Positions 1 through 8,302 are shown, counted from the first letter of the stretch. The stretch is 35,251 nucleotides of DNA from Bacillota bacterium (GCA_029960955.1 JASBVS010000013.1:1-35251); one strand, 5' to 3'. A program made the numbers and translations. Notes: generated by a model from the letters alone, not told the origin.

Positions 1-1184
1 TCATCGACTGGCTGGTGGAGGAGTTCCGGCGCGAGCACGGCATCGACCTCTCCAGGGACCGGACGGCGCTCCAGCGCCTGAAGGAGGCGGCCGAGCGGGC
101 GAAGATCGAGCTCTCCGGCGCCACCACCACCTCGATCAACCTGCCCTTCATCACCGCCGGACCCGAAGGGCCGCTCCACCTGGACACCACGCTGACCCGC
201 GCCCGCTTCGAGGAGCTGACCGCCGACCTGGTGCAGGCGACCATGGGCCCGGTCGAGCAGGCGCTCTCCGACGCCGGTCTCAGCCCGGAGAAGATCGACA
301 AGGTCCTGCTGGTGGGCGGCTCGACGCGCATCCCAGCCGTGCAGGAGGCGGTCCGGCGCCGCTTCGGCAAGGAGCCGTTCAAGGGGATCAACCCGGACGA
401 GGTGGTGGCCATCGGCGCCGCCATCCAGGCGGGCGTCCTGGCGGGCGAGGTGAAGGACGTCCTCCTGCTGGACGTGACGCCGCTCACCCTGGGCATCGAG
501 ACGCTGGGCGGCGTGATGACGCCGATCATCGAGCGGAACACCACCATCCCCACCTCGAAGACGCAGGTCTTCTCCACCGCCGCCGACGGCCAGACGCAGG
601 TGGAGATCCACGTCCTGCAGGGCGAGCGGAAGATGGCCGCCGACAACAAGAGCCTCGGCCGCTTCATCCTCGACGGGATCCCGCCGGCGCCGCGCGGCGT
701 GCCGCAGATCGAGGTCACCTTCGACATCGACGTCAACGGTATCCTGAAGGTGTCGGCCAAGGACCGCGGAACCGGACGGGAGCAGCGGATCACCATCCAG
801 GCTTCCTCCAATCTGAGCGAGGAAGAGATCCGCCGGATGGTGCGCGAGGCCGAGGCCCACGCCGAGGAGGACCGCCGCCGCAAGGAGCTGGCCGACGCGC
901 GGAACGCGGCCGACGGCGCGGCCTACGCGGCCGAGAAGACGCTGAAGGAGCTGGGCGAGAAGGTCCCCGGCGACGAGGCGTCGCGCGTGCGCGAGAAGAT
1001 CGAGGCGGTGAGGAAGGTTCAGGCGGGCGAGGACCTGGAGGCGATCCGCCGCGCCACCGAGGAGCTGAACCAGGCGCTGATGCAGGTCGGCGCCCGGATC
1101 TACCAGCAGGGTGGCGCGGGCGAAGCCGGCAACCAGGCCACGGGTACCGAAGGAGGCCCCACCGTCGACACGGAGGGTCGCTGA
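1..1184 (+). CDS. dnaK: Molecular chaperone DnaK (Hsp70), 3' part; gene starts before the window
   Basis: This is the C-terminal two thirds of the ATP-dependent chaperone DnaK, which folds and protects cytosolic proteins together with DnaJ and GrpE. The reading frame is open from the first bases ([16 protein letters not shown]), so the true start lies upstream; the GTG at 15 is an internal valine. Visible are the end of the nucleotide-binding domain with the phosphate/adenosine motif [13 protein letters not shown] (about codons 95-107 from the window edge), the interdomain linker [16 protein letters not shown], the substrate-binding beta domain, and the helical lid. The tail ends in VDTEGR rather than the EEVD-like or EFKDDK-like ends common elsewhere. 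About 200 N-terminal residues are missing from view. dnaJ follows after 3 bases, the usual dnaK-dnaJ arrangement. HrcA/CIRCE control, if present, would be upstream and cannot be seen. Confidence 0.97.
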   Translation, partial: IDWLVEEFRREHGIDLSRDRTALQRLKEAAERAKIELSGATTTSINLPFITAGPEGPLHLDTTLTRARFEELTADLVQATMGPVEQALSDAGLSPEKIDKVLLVGGSTRIPAVQEAVRRRFGKEPFKGINPDEVVAIGAAIQAGVLAGEVKDVLLLDVTPLTLGIETLGGVMTPIIERNTTIPTSKTQVFSTAADGQTQVEIHVLQGERKMAADNKSLGRFILDGIPPAPRGVPQIEVTFDIDVNGILKVSAKDRGTGREQRITIQASSNLSEEEIRRMVREAEAHAEEDRRRKELADARNAADGAAYAAEKTLKELGEKVPGDEASRVREKIEAVRKVQAGEDLEAIRRATEELNQALMQVGARIYQQGGAGEAGNQATGTEGGPTVDTEGR

Positions 1185-1187
1185 TCC

Positions 1188-2339
1188 ATGACCGATCGCG
1201 ACTACTACGAGGTGCTGGGCGTCAGCCGGGGGGCCTCGCAGGAGGAGATCAAGGCCGCCTTCCGCCGGCTGGCGCGCCGGTACCATCCGGACGCCCATCC
1301 GGACGATCCGGAGGCGGAGGCCAAGTTCAAGGAGATCAACGAGGCCTACCAGATCCTCGGCGATCCCGAGAAGCGCGCCCAGTACGACCGCTTCGGCCAT
1401 GCGGCCTTCCGGCCGGGGGCCGGCGCGGGCGCGGGGGGCGGCGCCGCGCAGGACTTCGGCGGTTTCGGCGTCGACTTCGACGACCTGGGCCTGGGCGACA
1501 TCTTCGAGAGCTTCTTCGGCGGGGGCCCGCGCCGGCGGGGCGGCCCCGAGCGCGGCCGGGACGTGGTGGTGGAGGCGACCACCGACTTCCTCACGGCCTT
1601 CTTCGGCGGCTGGCAGGAAGTGGACGTCGTCCGCGAGGAGCGCTGCGACACCTGCAGGGGGAGCGGTGCGGCGCCGGGAACGGGTCCGGTCCGCTGCCCC
1701 CGCTGCGGCGGGCGCGGCCAGGTGCGGAGCGCGCGCCAGACGCCCTTCGGCTCCTTCGTCGTCTCCAGCACCTGCCCCCAGTGCGGCGGGCAGGGGACGG
1801 TCATCGAGCGTCCCTGCCCCGCCTGCGGCGGCCGCGGCACCGTGCGGAGGAGGAAGCAGATCCGCGTCAAGATCCCGGAGGGGGCGGACGAGGGCGTCCG
1901 CCTGCGCGTCGCCGGCGAGGGGGAGGCGGGCCGGGCGGGCGGCCCGGCCGGCGACCTCCTGGTGCTGCTCCACGTCCGGCCCGACCCGCGCTGGCGCCGC
2001 TCGGGCGCGGACGTGCTGACGACGGTCCCCATCCACTACGCCCAGGCCGTCCTGGGCGACGAGATCGAGGTGGAGGGACCGCGGGGCGCGGAGCGGCTGC
2101 GCATCCCGCCGGGCACGCCCTCGGGGACGGAGTTCCGCGTCCGCGGCAAGGGGGCGCGGCGGCTGGATCACGGCGGCTACGGCGACCTGCGCGTGGTCGT
2201 GGAGATCCGCGTGCCGAAGGAGGTCGGCGAGGAGGAACGAAGCCTCCTGCAGCGCCTGGCCGAGCTGGAGGGACGGCACCTCTCCGGCCGCGACGAACGG
2301 GGCTTCGTGCGGCGGATGCGCGACGCCCTGAACATGTAG
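1188..2339 (+). CDS. dnaJ: Chaperone protein DnaJ (Hsp40)
   Basis: This is the type I J-domain co-chaperone that delivers clients to DnaK and stimulates its ATPase. The 383 residues show, in order, a J domain (about 4-69) with the HPD tripeptide in [10 protein letters not shown], a Gly/Phe-rich linker (about 75-120), a zinc-binding region (about 152-225) with all four CxxCxGxG repeats ([32 protein letters not shown]), and the two C-terminal substrate-binding folds. Length is typical for the family. The ATG at 1188 lies 3 bases after the dnaK stop, so the two genes are almost certainly cotranscribed and translationally linked. No key residue is missing. Confidence 0.98.
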   Translation: MTDRDYYEVLGVSRGASQEEIKAAFRRLARRYHPDAHPDDPEAEAKFKEINEAYQILGDPEKRAQYDRFGHAAFRPGAGAGAGGGAAQDFGGFGVDFDDLGLGDIFESFFGGGPRRRGGPERGRDVVVEATTDFLTAFFGGWQEVDVVREERCDTCRGSGAAPGTGPVRCPRCGGRGQVRSARQTPFGSFVVSSTCPQCGGQGTVIERPCPACGGRGTVRRRKQIRVKIPEGADEGVRLRVAGEGEAGRAGGPAGDLLVLLHVRPDPRWRRSGADVLTTVPIHYAQAVLGDEIEVEGPRGAERLRIPPGTPSGTEFRVRGKGARRLDHGGYGDLRVVVEIRVPKEVGEEERSLLQRLAELEGRHLSGRDERGFVRRMRDALNM

Positions 2340-2403
2340 GGGGACGGCGGGGGGCGGGTGCGCTTCCCGGGAGGGCCTGGACGAAGGCGGCGGGTGGTGG
2401 CCG

Positions 2404-3324
2404 ATGGACTACATCGAGGTACGCCTCACCGTTCCACCCGAGGCGCTGGAGGCGGTGGCCAACCTGCTGAACGAGCAGGGTTCGGGCGGCGTGGCCATCG
2501 ACGACGAGCGGGAGGCGACCCTGCGCGCCTACTTCCCCGACGACGAGCGGCTGGAGGAGCGGCTGAAGACGCTGCGCGGCGCGCTGAGCGACCTGGTCGC
2601 CTTCTTCCCGGGCATGGCGGAGTGGCGCGAGGAGCGGCGGCGGGTCCACGAGGAGGACTGGGCCAACGCCTGGCGGCAGTTCTACCACGCCACCCACGTC
2701 GGCCGGCGCCTTGTGGTGGTGCCCACCTGGGAGAGCTACCAGCCGGGGATCGAGGACGTGGTCATCCGCATGGACCCCGGCATGGCCTTCGGCACCGGCA
2801 CCCATCCCTCGACCGCCCTGGCCATGCGCTGGATCGAGACCGTGCTGGACGAAGGTTCGAGCCTGCGGCCCCCCCGGGGGGAGGTGCTGGACGTCGGCAC
2901 CGGCTCGGGCATCCTCGCCATCGCGGTGGCGCTCCTCGATCCCGGGCGGAGCGTGCGGGCGCTGGACATCGACCCGGTGGCGGTGCGGGTGGCGCGGCAC
3001 AACGTGGAGGAGAACCGCGTCGGCGACCGCGTGCGCGTCGCCCTCGGCGAGGTGGGCGCCGAGCCGGCGGGGGTCTACGCGCTGGTCCTGGCCAACCTGA
3101 CCGCCGACCTGCTGGCCGAGAACGCCGCCCACTTCGCCCGCGTGCTGGCGCCGGGCGGCCTCCTGATCGCCTCCGGCATCGTCGACGTCTACGCCGAGGA
3201 GGTCCGCCGCCACCTGACCGGGGAGGGGCTCCTCTGGCAGGGCGCCCGCAGCGAGAGCGGCTGGGTGGCCCCGCTCCTGGAGAAGCCGCGGCCGGGTCAG
3301 GCTCCGTCCGGCTCCCAGGGGTAG
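2404..3324 (+). CDS. prmA: Ribosomal protein L11 methyltransferase PrmA
   Basis: This is an S-adenosylmethionine-dependent methyltransferase that modifies lysines and the N-terminus of ribosomal protein L11. The 306-residue length fits the family. The N-terminal substrate-recognition domain starts at once (MDYIEVRLTVP). The methyltransferase fold carries FGTGTHPST (about 132-140), the SAM-binding motif I DVGTGSGILAIA (about 163-174), the acidic loop ALDIDPVAV and the LANLTADLL motif (about 229-237), where PrmA normally has a catalytic-loop Asn. The gene lies 64 bases after dnaJ, as in many Firmicutes where dnaJ-prmA-rsmE-mtaB are adjacent. Here rsmE is absent, and the 3' end overlaps the antisense phosphoribosyltransferase gene by 28 bases. 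Confidence 0.96.
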   Translation: MDYIEVRLTVPPEALEAVANLLNEQGSGGVAIDDEREATLRAYFPDDERLEERLKTLRGALSDLVAFFPGMAEWREERRRVHEEDWANAWRQFYHATHVGRRLVVVPTWESYQPGIEDVVIRMDPGMAFGTGTHPSTALAMRWIETVLDEGSSLRPPRGEVLDVGTGSGILAIAVALLDPGRSVRALDIDPVAVRVARHNVEENRVGDRVRVALGEVGAEPAGVYALVLANLTADLLAENAAHFARVLAPGGLLIASGIVDVYAEEVRRHLTGEGLLWQGARSESGWVAPLLEKPRPGQAPSGSQG

Positions 3325-3779
3325 ACGATCCACTCCTCGATCACCTGGTCGTAGTAGTCCGGCGCCTCGTCCGGGAAGAGCGACCGCGAAGGCTTGTAGT
3401 GCAGGACGGCCACCTCGGGCCGGCCGCCGGCCGCCAGCACCCGCTCCTTGACCGCCATCACCGTCCGGCCGGTGTCCCAGACGTCGTCGACGACCAGGAT
3501 CCGCCTGCCCTTCAGGAAGGGGTCGGGCGGGAACTGGAGGAAGGTCGGCTGCTCGATGCGGCGGTCGACGTCGTCGTAGAACATGACCGCCGCCACGAGA
3601 ATGTTGCGCATGCCGGTCTTCTCGCTGATCAGACAGGCGGGCACCATGCCGCCGCGCGTCACCACCAGCAGCGCGTCGTAGTCGGAGGGCAGCTTGCGCA
3701 CGAGGCGGTCGACCGCCTCGGCCACCGACTCCCACGACAGGTGCACCTTCCGGATGGCATCGCCGGAGGTCGTCGACAA
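3297..3779 (-). CDS. Phosphoribosyltransferase (xanthine-guanine PRTase-like)
   Basis: This is a 160-residue type I phosphoribosyltransferase, probably acting on a purine base with PRPP in salvage. The PRPP-binding signature ILVVDDVWDTGRTV (about 95-108) is intact, with the paired acidic residues and the T-G-R-T loop. An upstream LLVVTRGGMVPA loop is the pyrophosphate-binding region, and a C-terminal WIVYPWEP resembles Gpt-type enzymes (FPWE). Substrate specificity cannot be read from the sequence; hypoxanthine, xanthine or guanine is possible. The start is a TTG at 3777-3779 preceded by a purine-rich GGGGAGTGGGAG; no better in-frame ATG is available. It lies antisense between prmA and mtaB and overlaps the end of prmA by 28 bases, so the two transcripts converge. 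The insertion sits where rsmE is often found. Confidence 0.9.
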   Translation of the reverse strand: MSTTSGDAIRKVHLSWESVAEAVDRLVRKLPSDYDALLVVTRGGMVPACLISEKTGMRNILVAAVMFYDDVDRRIEQPTFLQFPPDPFLKGRRILVVDDVWDTGRTVMAVKERVLAAGGRPEVAVLHYKPSRSLFPDEAPDYYDQVIEEWIVYPWEPDGA

Positions 3780-3871
3780 CGGACTCCCACTCCCCGGGGC
3801 GGCGGATGATTGCCCTCAGGATAGCATGGCGAGCCGCGCGCGGCAGCCGCGGCGGCGCGCCGGGCGGCCGG

Positions 3872-3900
3872 TGGACGCCCGCCGGCCCGGGGGCTACGCT
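3872..3900 (+). promoter_or_regulatory. Candidate sigma-A promoter upstream of mtaB
   Basis: TGGACG (3872-3877) and TACGCT (3895-3900) are separated by exactly 17 bases; each matches only part of the consensus (4/6 and 3/6). It lies 31 bases before the mtaB start, where a new promoter is needed because the preceding gene runs the other way. The match could be chance in GC-rich DNA. Confidence 0.3.
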
Positions 3901-3930
3901 GGTGCTCGACAAGTCCGGAGGGTGGGTGGG

Positions 3931-5307
3931 ATGGAGAGCGTGACGACGCTGCTTCCTCAGGCGCTCCCGGCGCGCGGGCGCGAGGAAGGGGAGCGCGGCC
4001 GCGTGGCGCTCCGGACGCTGGGCTGCAAGGTCAACCAGTACGACGGCGAGGCGCTCCTCGAACGCTTCCGGCGTGCCGGCTACCGCGTCGTCCCCTTCGA
4101 GGAGGCGGCCGACGTCTACATCGTCAACACCTGCACGGTGACCGCCGAGAGCGACCGCAAGTCGCGGCAGCTGATCCGCCGCGCGCATCGCCGCAACCCC
4201 GAGGCGGTGGTGGTGGTCGCCGGCTGCTACGCCCAGGTGGCGCGCGGCGAGGTGGCGGGCCTGCCCGGCGTCGGCGTGGTGCTGGGCAACCAGGGGCGCG
4301 CGCGCGTCGTCGAGCTGGCCGAGTCGGTGCGCGCCGGCGGCCGGCCGGCCTCGACGGTGCGGAACATCTTCGCGGAGCGCCGCTTCGACGACCTGGCCGT
4401 GGAGGCCTTCACCGGCCGGACGCGGGCGCCGCTCAAGATCCAGGAAGGCTGCAACGAGTTCTGCACCTACTGCATCATCCCCTACGCCCGGGGCGGCCTC
4501 CGCTCCCGCAGCCTGGAGTCGATCCGGCGGGAGGCCGAGCGGCTCCTCTCCGCCGGCTTCCGCGAGCTGGTGCTGACGGGCGTCCACATCGGCGCCTGGG
4601 GCCGGGACCTGCCCGGCCAGCCGCGGCTGGCCGAGGTGGTGCGCGCCCTGGGCGGGCTGCCCGGCCTCGACCGCCTGCGGCTCTCCTCCATCGAGCCGAT
4701 GGACGTGGACGACGGGCTGCTGGAGGCGATGGCGGCGACGCCGGCCTTCTGCCACCACCTCCACCTGCCGCTACAGGCCGGCTCGGACCGCATTCTCCGC
4801 GCCATGCGCCGCCGCTACACCACGGCGGACTTCGCCCGGATCGTCGAGCGGGCGCGGCGGCTGATGCCCGACGTCGGGCTGAGCACGGACGTGATCGCGG
4901 GTTTCCCCGGCGAGAGCGAGGAGGAGTTCGAGGAAGGGTACCGCTTCCTGGAGGCGATGGGCTTCGAGCGGCTCCACGTCTTCCCCTACTCGGCGAGGAA
5001 GGGGACGCCGGCGGCTGCCTTCCCCGACCAGGTGCCCGAGGAGGTCAAGCGCCACCGCGTCGAGCGGCTGCTGGAGCTCGGCGCGCGCCTGGCGGCGGCG
5101 GCGCGGAGAGCCTGGATCGGCCGCGAGGCGGAGGTGCTGGTGGAGGACGAGCCGCCGCGGGAAGGCTGGATGGAAGGGCTGACGCCCGGCTACCTGCGCG
5201 TCCTTCTGCCCGGCGGCCGGGAGCTGGCCAACCGCATCGTCCGCGTGCGCCTGGTGGGCGAGGAGGGCGAGGCGCTGGTCGGCCGGCCGCTGGACGCGGG
5301 CGCATAG
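3931..5307 (+). CDS. mtaB: tRNA N6-threonylcarbamoyladenosine (t6A37) methylthiotransferase MtaB
   Basis: This is a radical-SAM enzyme that converts t6A37 of ANN-decoding tRNAs to ms2t6A. The 458 residues show the three N-terminal cluster cysteines of the UPF0004 domain (Cys32 in LGCKVNQYD, Cys68 in NTCTVT, Cys99 in AGCYAQ), the radical-SAM CxxxCxxC (Cys174, Cys178, Cys181 in CNEFCTYCIIPYARG) and a C-terminal TRAM-like domain. LGCKVN with YIVNTCTVT favours MtaB over MiaB or RimO. The frame is open upstream to 3694, but the ATG at 3931 is preferred: a CCGGAGG ribosome-binding site lies about 9 bases upstream and the conserved domain begins shortly after. It follows the divergently oriented phosphoribosyltransferase, so it probably has its own promoter. 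It belongs to the conserved dnaK-dnaJ-prmA-mtaB neighbourhood. Confidence 0.95.
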   Translation: MESVTTLLPQALPARGREEGERGRVALRTLGCKVNQYDGEALLERFRRAGYRVVPFEEAADVYIVNTCTVTAESDRKSRQLIRRAHRRNPEAVVVVAGCYAQVARGEVAGLPGVGVVLGNQGRARVVELAESVRAGGRPASTVRNIFAERRFDDLAVEAFTGRTRAPLKIQEGCNEFCTYCIIPYARGGLRSRSLESIRREAERLLSAGFRELVLTGVHIGAWGRDLPGQPRLAEVVRALGGLPGLDRLRLSSIEPMDVDDGLLEAMAATPAFCHHLHLPLQAGSDRILRAMRRRYTTADFARIVERARRLMPDVGLSTDVIAGFPGESEEEFEEGYRFLEAMGFERLHVFPYSARKGTPAAAFPDQVPEEVKRHRVERLLELGARLAAAARRAWIGREAEVLVEDEPPREGWMEGLTPGYLRVLLPGGRELANRIVRVRLVGEEGEALVGRPLDAGA

Positions 5308-5357
5308 AATCGAGCGAGGCCGGGCCGCGAGGGGCCGGCGGGCTGGAGGCGAAGGCG

Positions 5358-6563
5358 GTGGGGGCAGGGACGACGGGCGCGGGCAGGCTGCGGGTGGCGG
5401 TCCTCTTCGGGGGCCGCTCGGCGGAGCACGAGGTCTCGATCCGTTCGGCGGCGACGGTCATCGCCGCCCTCGACCGGTCGCGCTTCGAAGCGGTGCCGGT
5501 GGCCATCTCGCGCGACGGGCGCTGGCGGCAGCTGCCCGGCAGGGCGCTGGAGGAGGTGGGCGGAGGCGATCCCGAGCGGCTGCTCCCGCTGCTCAGCGCC
5601 TGGGCGGGCACGCCCGGGGAGGCGGGAGAGGCCGGGGAGGCGGAGGGCGAGGGGGTGGCCGTCGTCCCCGCCGCCGGCGCCGGGCTTCTCCGCCCGGGTG
5701 CGCAGGCCGGCCTGCCGGGGTTGACGCCGGGCAGCTGGGACGTGGTCTTCCCGGTCCTGCACGGGCCCTTCGGCGAGGACGGCTCGATCCAGGGGCTGCT
5801 GGAGGTGGCCGGCATCCCCTACGTCGGCGCGGGGGTGGCCGCCTCGGCGGTGGCCATGGACAAGGCGCTGGCCAAGGACGTCCTGCGGGCGCACGGCCTG
5901 CCGGTGCTCCCCTTCCTGTTGGTGCGCCGCGACGAGCCCTTCGAGAGCGTGGCCGAGCGGGCGGAGGCGGAGCTGGGCTACCCGGTCTTCGTCAAGCCGG
6001 CCAACCTCGGCTCCAGCGTCGGCGTCTCCCGTGCCGGCGGCCGCGGGGCGCTGCGGGCGGCGCTGGCCCGCGCCGCGCGCTACGACACCCGGCTCCTGGT
6101 CGAGCGGGCGATCCCCGCGCGCGAGATCGAGTGCGCGGTGCTGGGCAACGCCGCGCCTGAGGCGTCGCTTCCCGGCGAGGTCGTGCCGCACCGGGCCTTC
6201 TACGACTACCGGGCGAAGTACCTGGAGGAAGGAAGCGCGCTCCTCATCCCCGCTCCCCTCGACCCGGCGGCCAGCGAGCGCGTCCGCCGGCTGGCGCTCG
6301 AAGCCTACCGGGCGCTGGGCTGCGAGGGGATGGCGCGGGTCGACTTCCTGCTCCACCGCGAGACGGGCGAGCTCTACGTCAGCGAGCTGAACACGATCCC
6401 GGGCTTCACCTCGATCAGCATGTACCCCAAGCTCTGGGAGGCGAGCGGGCTGCCGCTGCCGCGGCTGGTGGAGCGCCTGGTCGAGCTGGCGCTGGAACGG
6501 CACGCGCTCCGCTCCGCGCTCGACCTCTACCCGGATCCCGACGAGACGCTCGAGCCCGAGTAG
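5358..6563 (+). CDS. ddl: D-alanine--D-alanine ligase
   Basis: This ATP-grasp ligase joins two D-alanines for the peptidoglycan precursor pentapeptide. The 401 residues include the N-terminal VLFGGRSAEHEVSIRSA (about 15-31), VVFPVLHGPFGEDGSIQG in the substrate-binding region, the ATP-grasp lysine segment PVFVKPANLGSSVGVS, and the metal-binding end VSELNTIPGFTSISMYPKLW. An insert of roughly 50 residues rich in Gly, Ala and Glu (about 75-125) makes the protein longer than the common 300-370. FDYRAKY is present as FYDYRAKYL, typical of the D-Ala-D-Ala type rather than D-Ala-D-Lac ligases; that distinction is an inference. The start is GTG at 5358 after a GGAGGC site. The gene is 50 bases after mtaB and probably cotranscribed. 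A strong hairpin follows. Confidence 0.96.
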   Translation: MGAGTTGAGRLRVAVLFGGRSAEHEVSIRSAATVIAALDRSRFEAVPVAISRDGRWRQLPGRALEEVGGGDPERLLPLLSAWAGTPGEAGEAGEAEGEGVAVVPAAGAGLLRPGAQAGLPGLTPGSWDVVFPVLHGPFGEDGSIQGLLEVAGIPYVGAGVAASAVAMDKALAKDVLRAHGLPVLPFLLVRRDEPFESVAERAEAELGYPVFVKPANLGSSVGVSRAGGRGALRAALARAARYDTRLLVERAIPAREIECAVLGNAAPEASLPGEVVPHRAFYDYRAKYLEEGSALLIPAPLDPAASERVRRLALEAYRALGCEGMARVDFLLHRETGELYVSELNTIPGFTSISMYPKLWEASGLPLPRLVERLVELALERHALRSALDLYPDPDETLEPE

Positions 6564-6567
6564 GCGG

Positions 6568-6613
6568 AGACCGCCCCGCGCCGGCTTCCCGCCGCGGGAG
6601 CGGGCGGCGGTCT
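6568..6613. terminator. Hairpin between convergent ddl and hxlR-type genes
   Basis: AGACCGCC (6568-6575) pairs perfectly with GGCGGTCT (6606-6613); further GC pairing is possible inside the loop. It lies entirely in the 64-base gap between two convergent genes, where a bidirectional terminator is expected. There is no real U-tract, so intrinsic termination is not certain. Confidence 0.5.
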
Positions 6614-6627
6614 TCGCGGGAGATGTG

Positions 6628-7032
6628 TCAGAGCCAGCGGTCGGACCAGCGGTGCAGGTCCATCACCGTGTGCCAGAGGTCGCGACCCTTCTCGGTCAGC
6701 CGGTAGCGGACGCGGACGGGGACGGAGTCGGCCTCCACCTCGCGGGCGACCAGGCCCTCCCGCGCCAGGTCGCGGAGGCGGAGGGAGAGAAGGCGGTCGC
6801 TCAGCCCCGGCACCTCCCCGGCGATCTGGCTGAAGCGGCGCGGGCCGCCGAGGAGCGCCGCCACGATGGGAAGCGTCCAGCGCCGCTCCAGGAGCCGGGC
6901 GGCCTCCAGGTAGCGGTCGCAGACCAGACCGCAGGGCCGGATCGCCCCGTTCGCCGGGGCGGCGAGAGAAAGGGCGGCGGGCTCCGCTTCCTGGCGCGGA
7001 GAGGGGAAGGCGACGCGGCCGGCCGTGCGCAT
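6628..7032 (-). CDS. HxlR-family winged-helix transcriptional regulator
   Basis: This is a MarR-like, HxlR/DUF24-type DNA-binding regulator of 134 residues from the chosen start. The family core is clear: a conserved N-terminal Cys in GLVCDRYLEAARLLERRWTL, the recognition region FSQIAGEVPGLSDRLLSLRL, and the wing VRVRYRLTEKGRDLW. Many HxlR proteins sense oxidants or aldehydes through that cysteine; whether this one does is inference. ATG at 7030-7032 has a GCGAGG site about 9 bases upstream. An alternative ATG at 7090-7092 would add 20 residues but has its purine run directly abutting the start. A 13-base inverted repeat at 7099-7111 just upstream may be its own operator. The neighbour transcribed from the same strand is a small membrane protein 210 bases upstream, so joint regulation is possible. 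Confidence 0.88.
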   Translation of the reverse strand: MRTAGRVAFPSPRQEAEPAALSLAAPANGAIRPCGLVCDRYLEAARLLERRWTLPIVAALLGGPRRFSQIAGEVPGLSDRLLSLRLRDLAREGLVAREVEADSVPVRVRYRLTEKGRDLWHTVMDLHRWSDRWL

Positions 7033-7098
7033 CGGGGATCGCCTCGCTTCCGAAGGGGCGTGGCTCCCCCCGGGGGCGCGTGGGGGAGCCATCCCTCT

Positions 7099-7111
7099 GT
7101 AGGCAACCTAC
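7099..7111. promoter_or_regulatory. Possible HxlR autoregulatory operator
   Basis: GTAGG-CAA-CCTAC is a perfect inverted repeat with 5-base arms and a 3-base centre. It sits 67 bases before the preferred hxlR-type start and 7 bases before the alternative one. HxlR-family regulators bind short dyads near their own promoters, so an operator is a reasonable inference, but the arms are short and could occur by chance. Confidence 0.4.
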
Positions 7112-7242
7112 CGCGCGTCCGCAGCCGATGGGTTGAGAGCCGGAGAAGGTTTCGTGAGGAAGGCGTTAAGACCGCCCGCGGGCGGCCGCCGGCCCGCGCG
7201 TCGCCTTCGCCGGTGCGCCCGCGCGGGCCGTCTACCCCGGCC

Positions 7243-7632
7243 TCAGAAGGGCCCGAGGGTCGTCCGCCGCCGGACCGGCCGGCCGCGCGGAGCGCGGCGC
7301 GGCGGAGACCGGCGGGCGGGGGCCGCTTCCTCCGCCGGGGGCGGCGCCTCGCGGGTCGTCCCCTTCCACCACAGCCCCAGCAGCACGCTGGGGAGGAGCA
7401 TCACGGTCAGGCCGGCCGCGGCGCCCAGCAGCGCGGCATCGCTCACCAGGAGGAGCCGGACGGCCAGCAGGGTGAAGCCGTCGACGAAGAAGTGGAGGTA
7501 GAAGGCGCCCGCGAGGAACTGCACCGAGCCCGTGGGCCGCAGGCGCAGGGGGTTGGCGAGCGCCAGCAGCACCACAAGGCAGTTGAAAAGGCCCGCCCCG
7601 AGGCCGGCCAGCAGCCCGTAGACGAAGTCCAT
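7243..7632 (-). CDS. Small membrane protein resembling ATP synthase protein I (AtpI)
   Basis: This is a 129-residue protein with about three to four hydrophobic segments: FVYGLLAGLGAGLFNCLVVL (about 3-22), a central pair around QFLAGAFYLHFFVDGFTLL and LLLVSDAALLGAAAGLTVML, then LLPSVLLGLWW. A basic, Pro-rich tail follows. The pattern of a Gly-rich first helix ending in a short loop, then an aromatic helix and a Gly-rich hairpin, resembles AtpI/ATP_synt_I proteins, which assist the F-type ATPase c-ring. This is pattern resemblance only; it is not next to an atp operon. The open frame extends upstream to 7875, but that extension is Arg/Pro-rich and noncoding in character. ATG at 7632 follows a GGGGGG stretch and begins the hydrophobic domain. 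Confidence 0.6.
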   Translation of the reverse strand: MDFVYGLLAGLGAGLFNCLVVLLALANPLRLRPTGSVQFLAGAFYLHFFVDGFTLLAVRLLLVSDAALLGAAAGLTVMLLPSVLLGLWWKGTTREAPPPAEEAAPARRSPPRRAPRGRPVRRRTTLGPF

Positions 7633-7958
7633 GGCGGAACCCCCCCGAGCGGAGTCATCCCGGCGGCCCTCGCGCCGCCGGTCGTCTCCCCCGGGCCGCG
7701 GGCGAGCGAGCGACGTCGTCGCTCGCCTCCCGTCGGTGGGCCCCCGAACCCGCCCACGTGCCCGATTCGACGTTATCATCCCGCCACGCCCGCGGCGCTC
7801 GGGTCTGCGCCCGAGGACGCATCGGTCCCGCGCCGGCAGGCATCCGCCCGGGTGAATCCGGGGATTCGTTGCCAAACGGGCGGGTCTTCACGCTTTCCGC
7901 TCCGCGCCCGCGCCCCAGGCGCTCTCGGCCGGCTCTGTTCGCCGGGGCGAAGTCCGCC
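7633..7958. other. Intergenic region between divergent genes
   Basis: This is the 5' side of a 438-base gap between the leftward AtpI-like gene and rpsU. I see no convincing gene in either direction: open frames here are Arg/Pro/Gly-rich, lack domain character and lack good starts. Around 7770-7790 the sequence is less GC-rich (CGACGTTATCATCC), which may hold a promoter for the leftward gene, but no paired -35/-10 with good spacing could be found. The rest of the gap holds the rpsU promoter and leader. Confidence 0.5.
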
Positions 7959-7964
7959 TATAAT
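7959..7964 (+). promoter_or_regulatory. -10 element (TATAAT) of the rpsU promoter
   Basis: This is a perfect TATAAT in otherwise very GC-rich DNA, 107 bases before the rpsU start. No good -35 hexamer lies at 16-18 bases, so recognition may depend on other contacts. Transcription would start near 7971. The transcript would begin with an inverted repeat CTACC-GAGA-GGTAG (7970-7983) and contain a repeated GGTAGC (7979-7984 and 7988-7993), giving a leader of about 100 nt that may fold. Confidence 0.6.
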
Positions 7965-8070
7965 CAAGCCTACCGAGAGGTAGCGACGGTAGCTCGGACC
8001 AGGTCGCCCGCTCACCTGGCGGGCGGCGCCGGCCGGGTTCCCTCTGCCGCGGCCGGAAGGAGGGGAGCAG

Positions 8071-8244
8071 ATGGCCCAGGTCGTGCGGGGCGAGAACGAG
8101 TCGCTGGACGCCACCCTCCGCCGGTTCCGCAAGGTCTGCCAGAAGAGCGGCGTCCTGGCGGACGCGCGCCGCCACGAGTACTACGACAAGCCCAGCGTCC
8201 GGAAGAAGAAGAAGTCGAAGGCGGCACGCCGGAAGCACGCCTAG
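8071..8244 (+). CDS. rpsU: 30S ribosomal protein bS21
   Basis: This is a small basic ribosomal protein of the 30S subunit, near the mRNA exit/anti-Shine-Dalgarno region. The 57-residue product starts [20 protein letters not shown], contains the family core in [26 protein letters not shown], and ends in a run of Lys and Arg ([13 protein letters not shown]). Length and pattern match bS21 exactly. ATG at 8071 has a strong GGAAGGAGGGG site upstream. It heads the rpsU-yqfC-yqfD-phoH block, the usual Firmicutes context, and has its own -10 element at 7959 and a hairpin behind it. Most bacteria place rpsU upstream of dnaG/rpoD or yqf genes, as here. Confidence 0.96.
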   Translation: MAQVVRGENESLDATLRRFRKVCQKSGVLADARRHEYYDKPSVRKKKKSKAARRKHA

Positions 8245-8282
8245 CGACCCGCGCCGCCTCTTATCCATCGGACCGCATCGCC

Positions 8283-8298
8283 CCGGGAACGTTCCGGG
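8283..8298. repeat. Near-perfect 16-base palindrome after rpsU
   Basis: CCGGGAACGTTCCGGG is symmetric except for one position, with a perfect GGAACGTTCC core. It lies between rpsU and the terminator-like hairpin at 8303. It may be a protein-binding site or part of a larger folded 3' end; its role is unknown. Confidence 0.35.
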
Positions 8299-8302
8299 CG
8301 AG

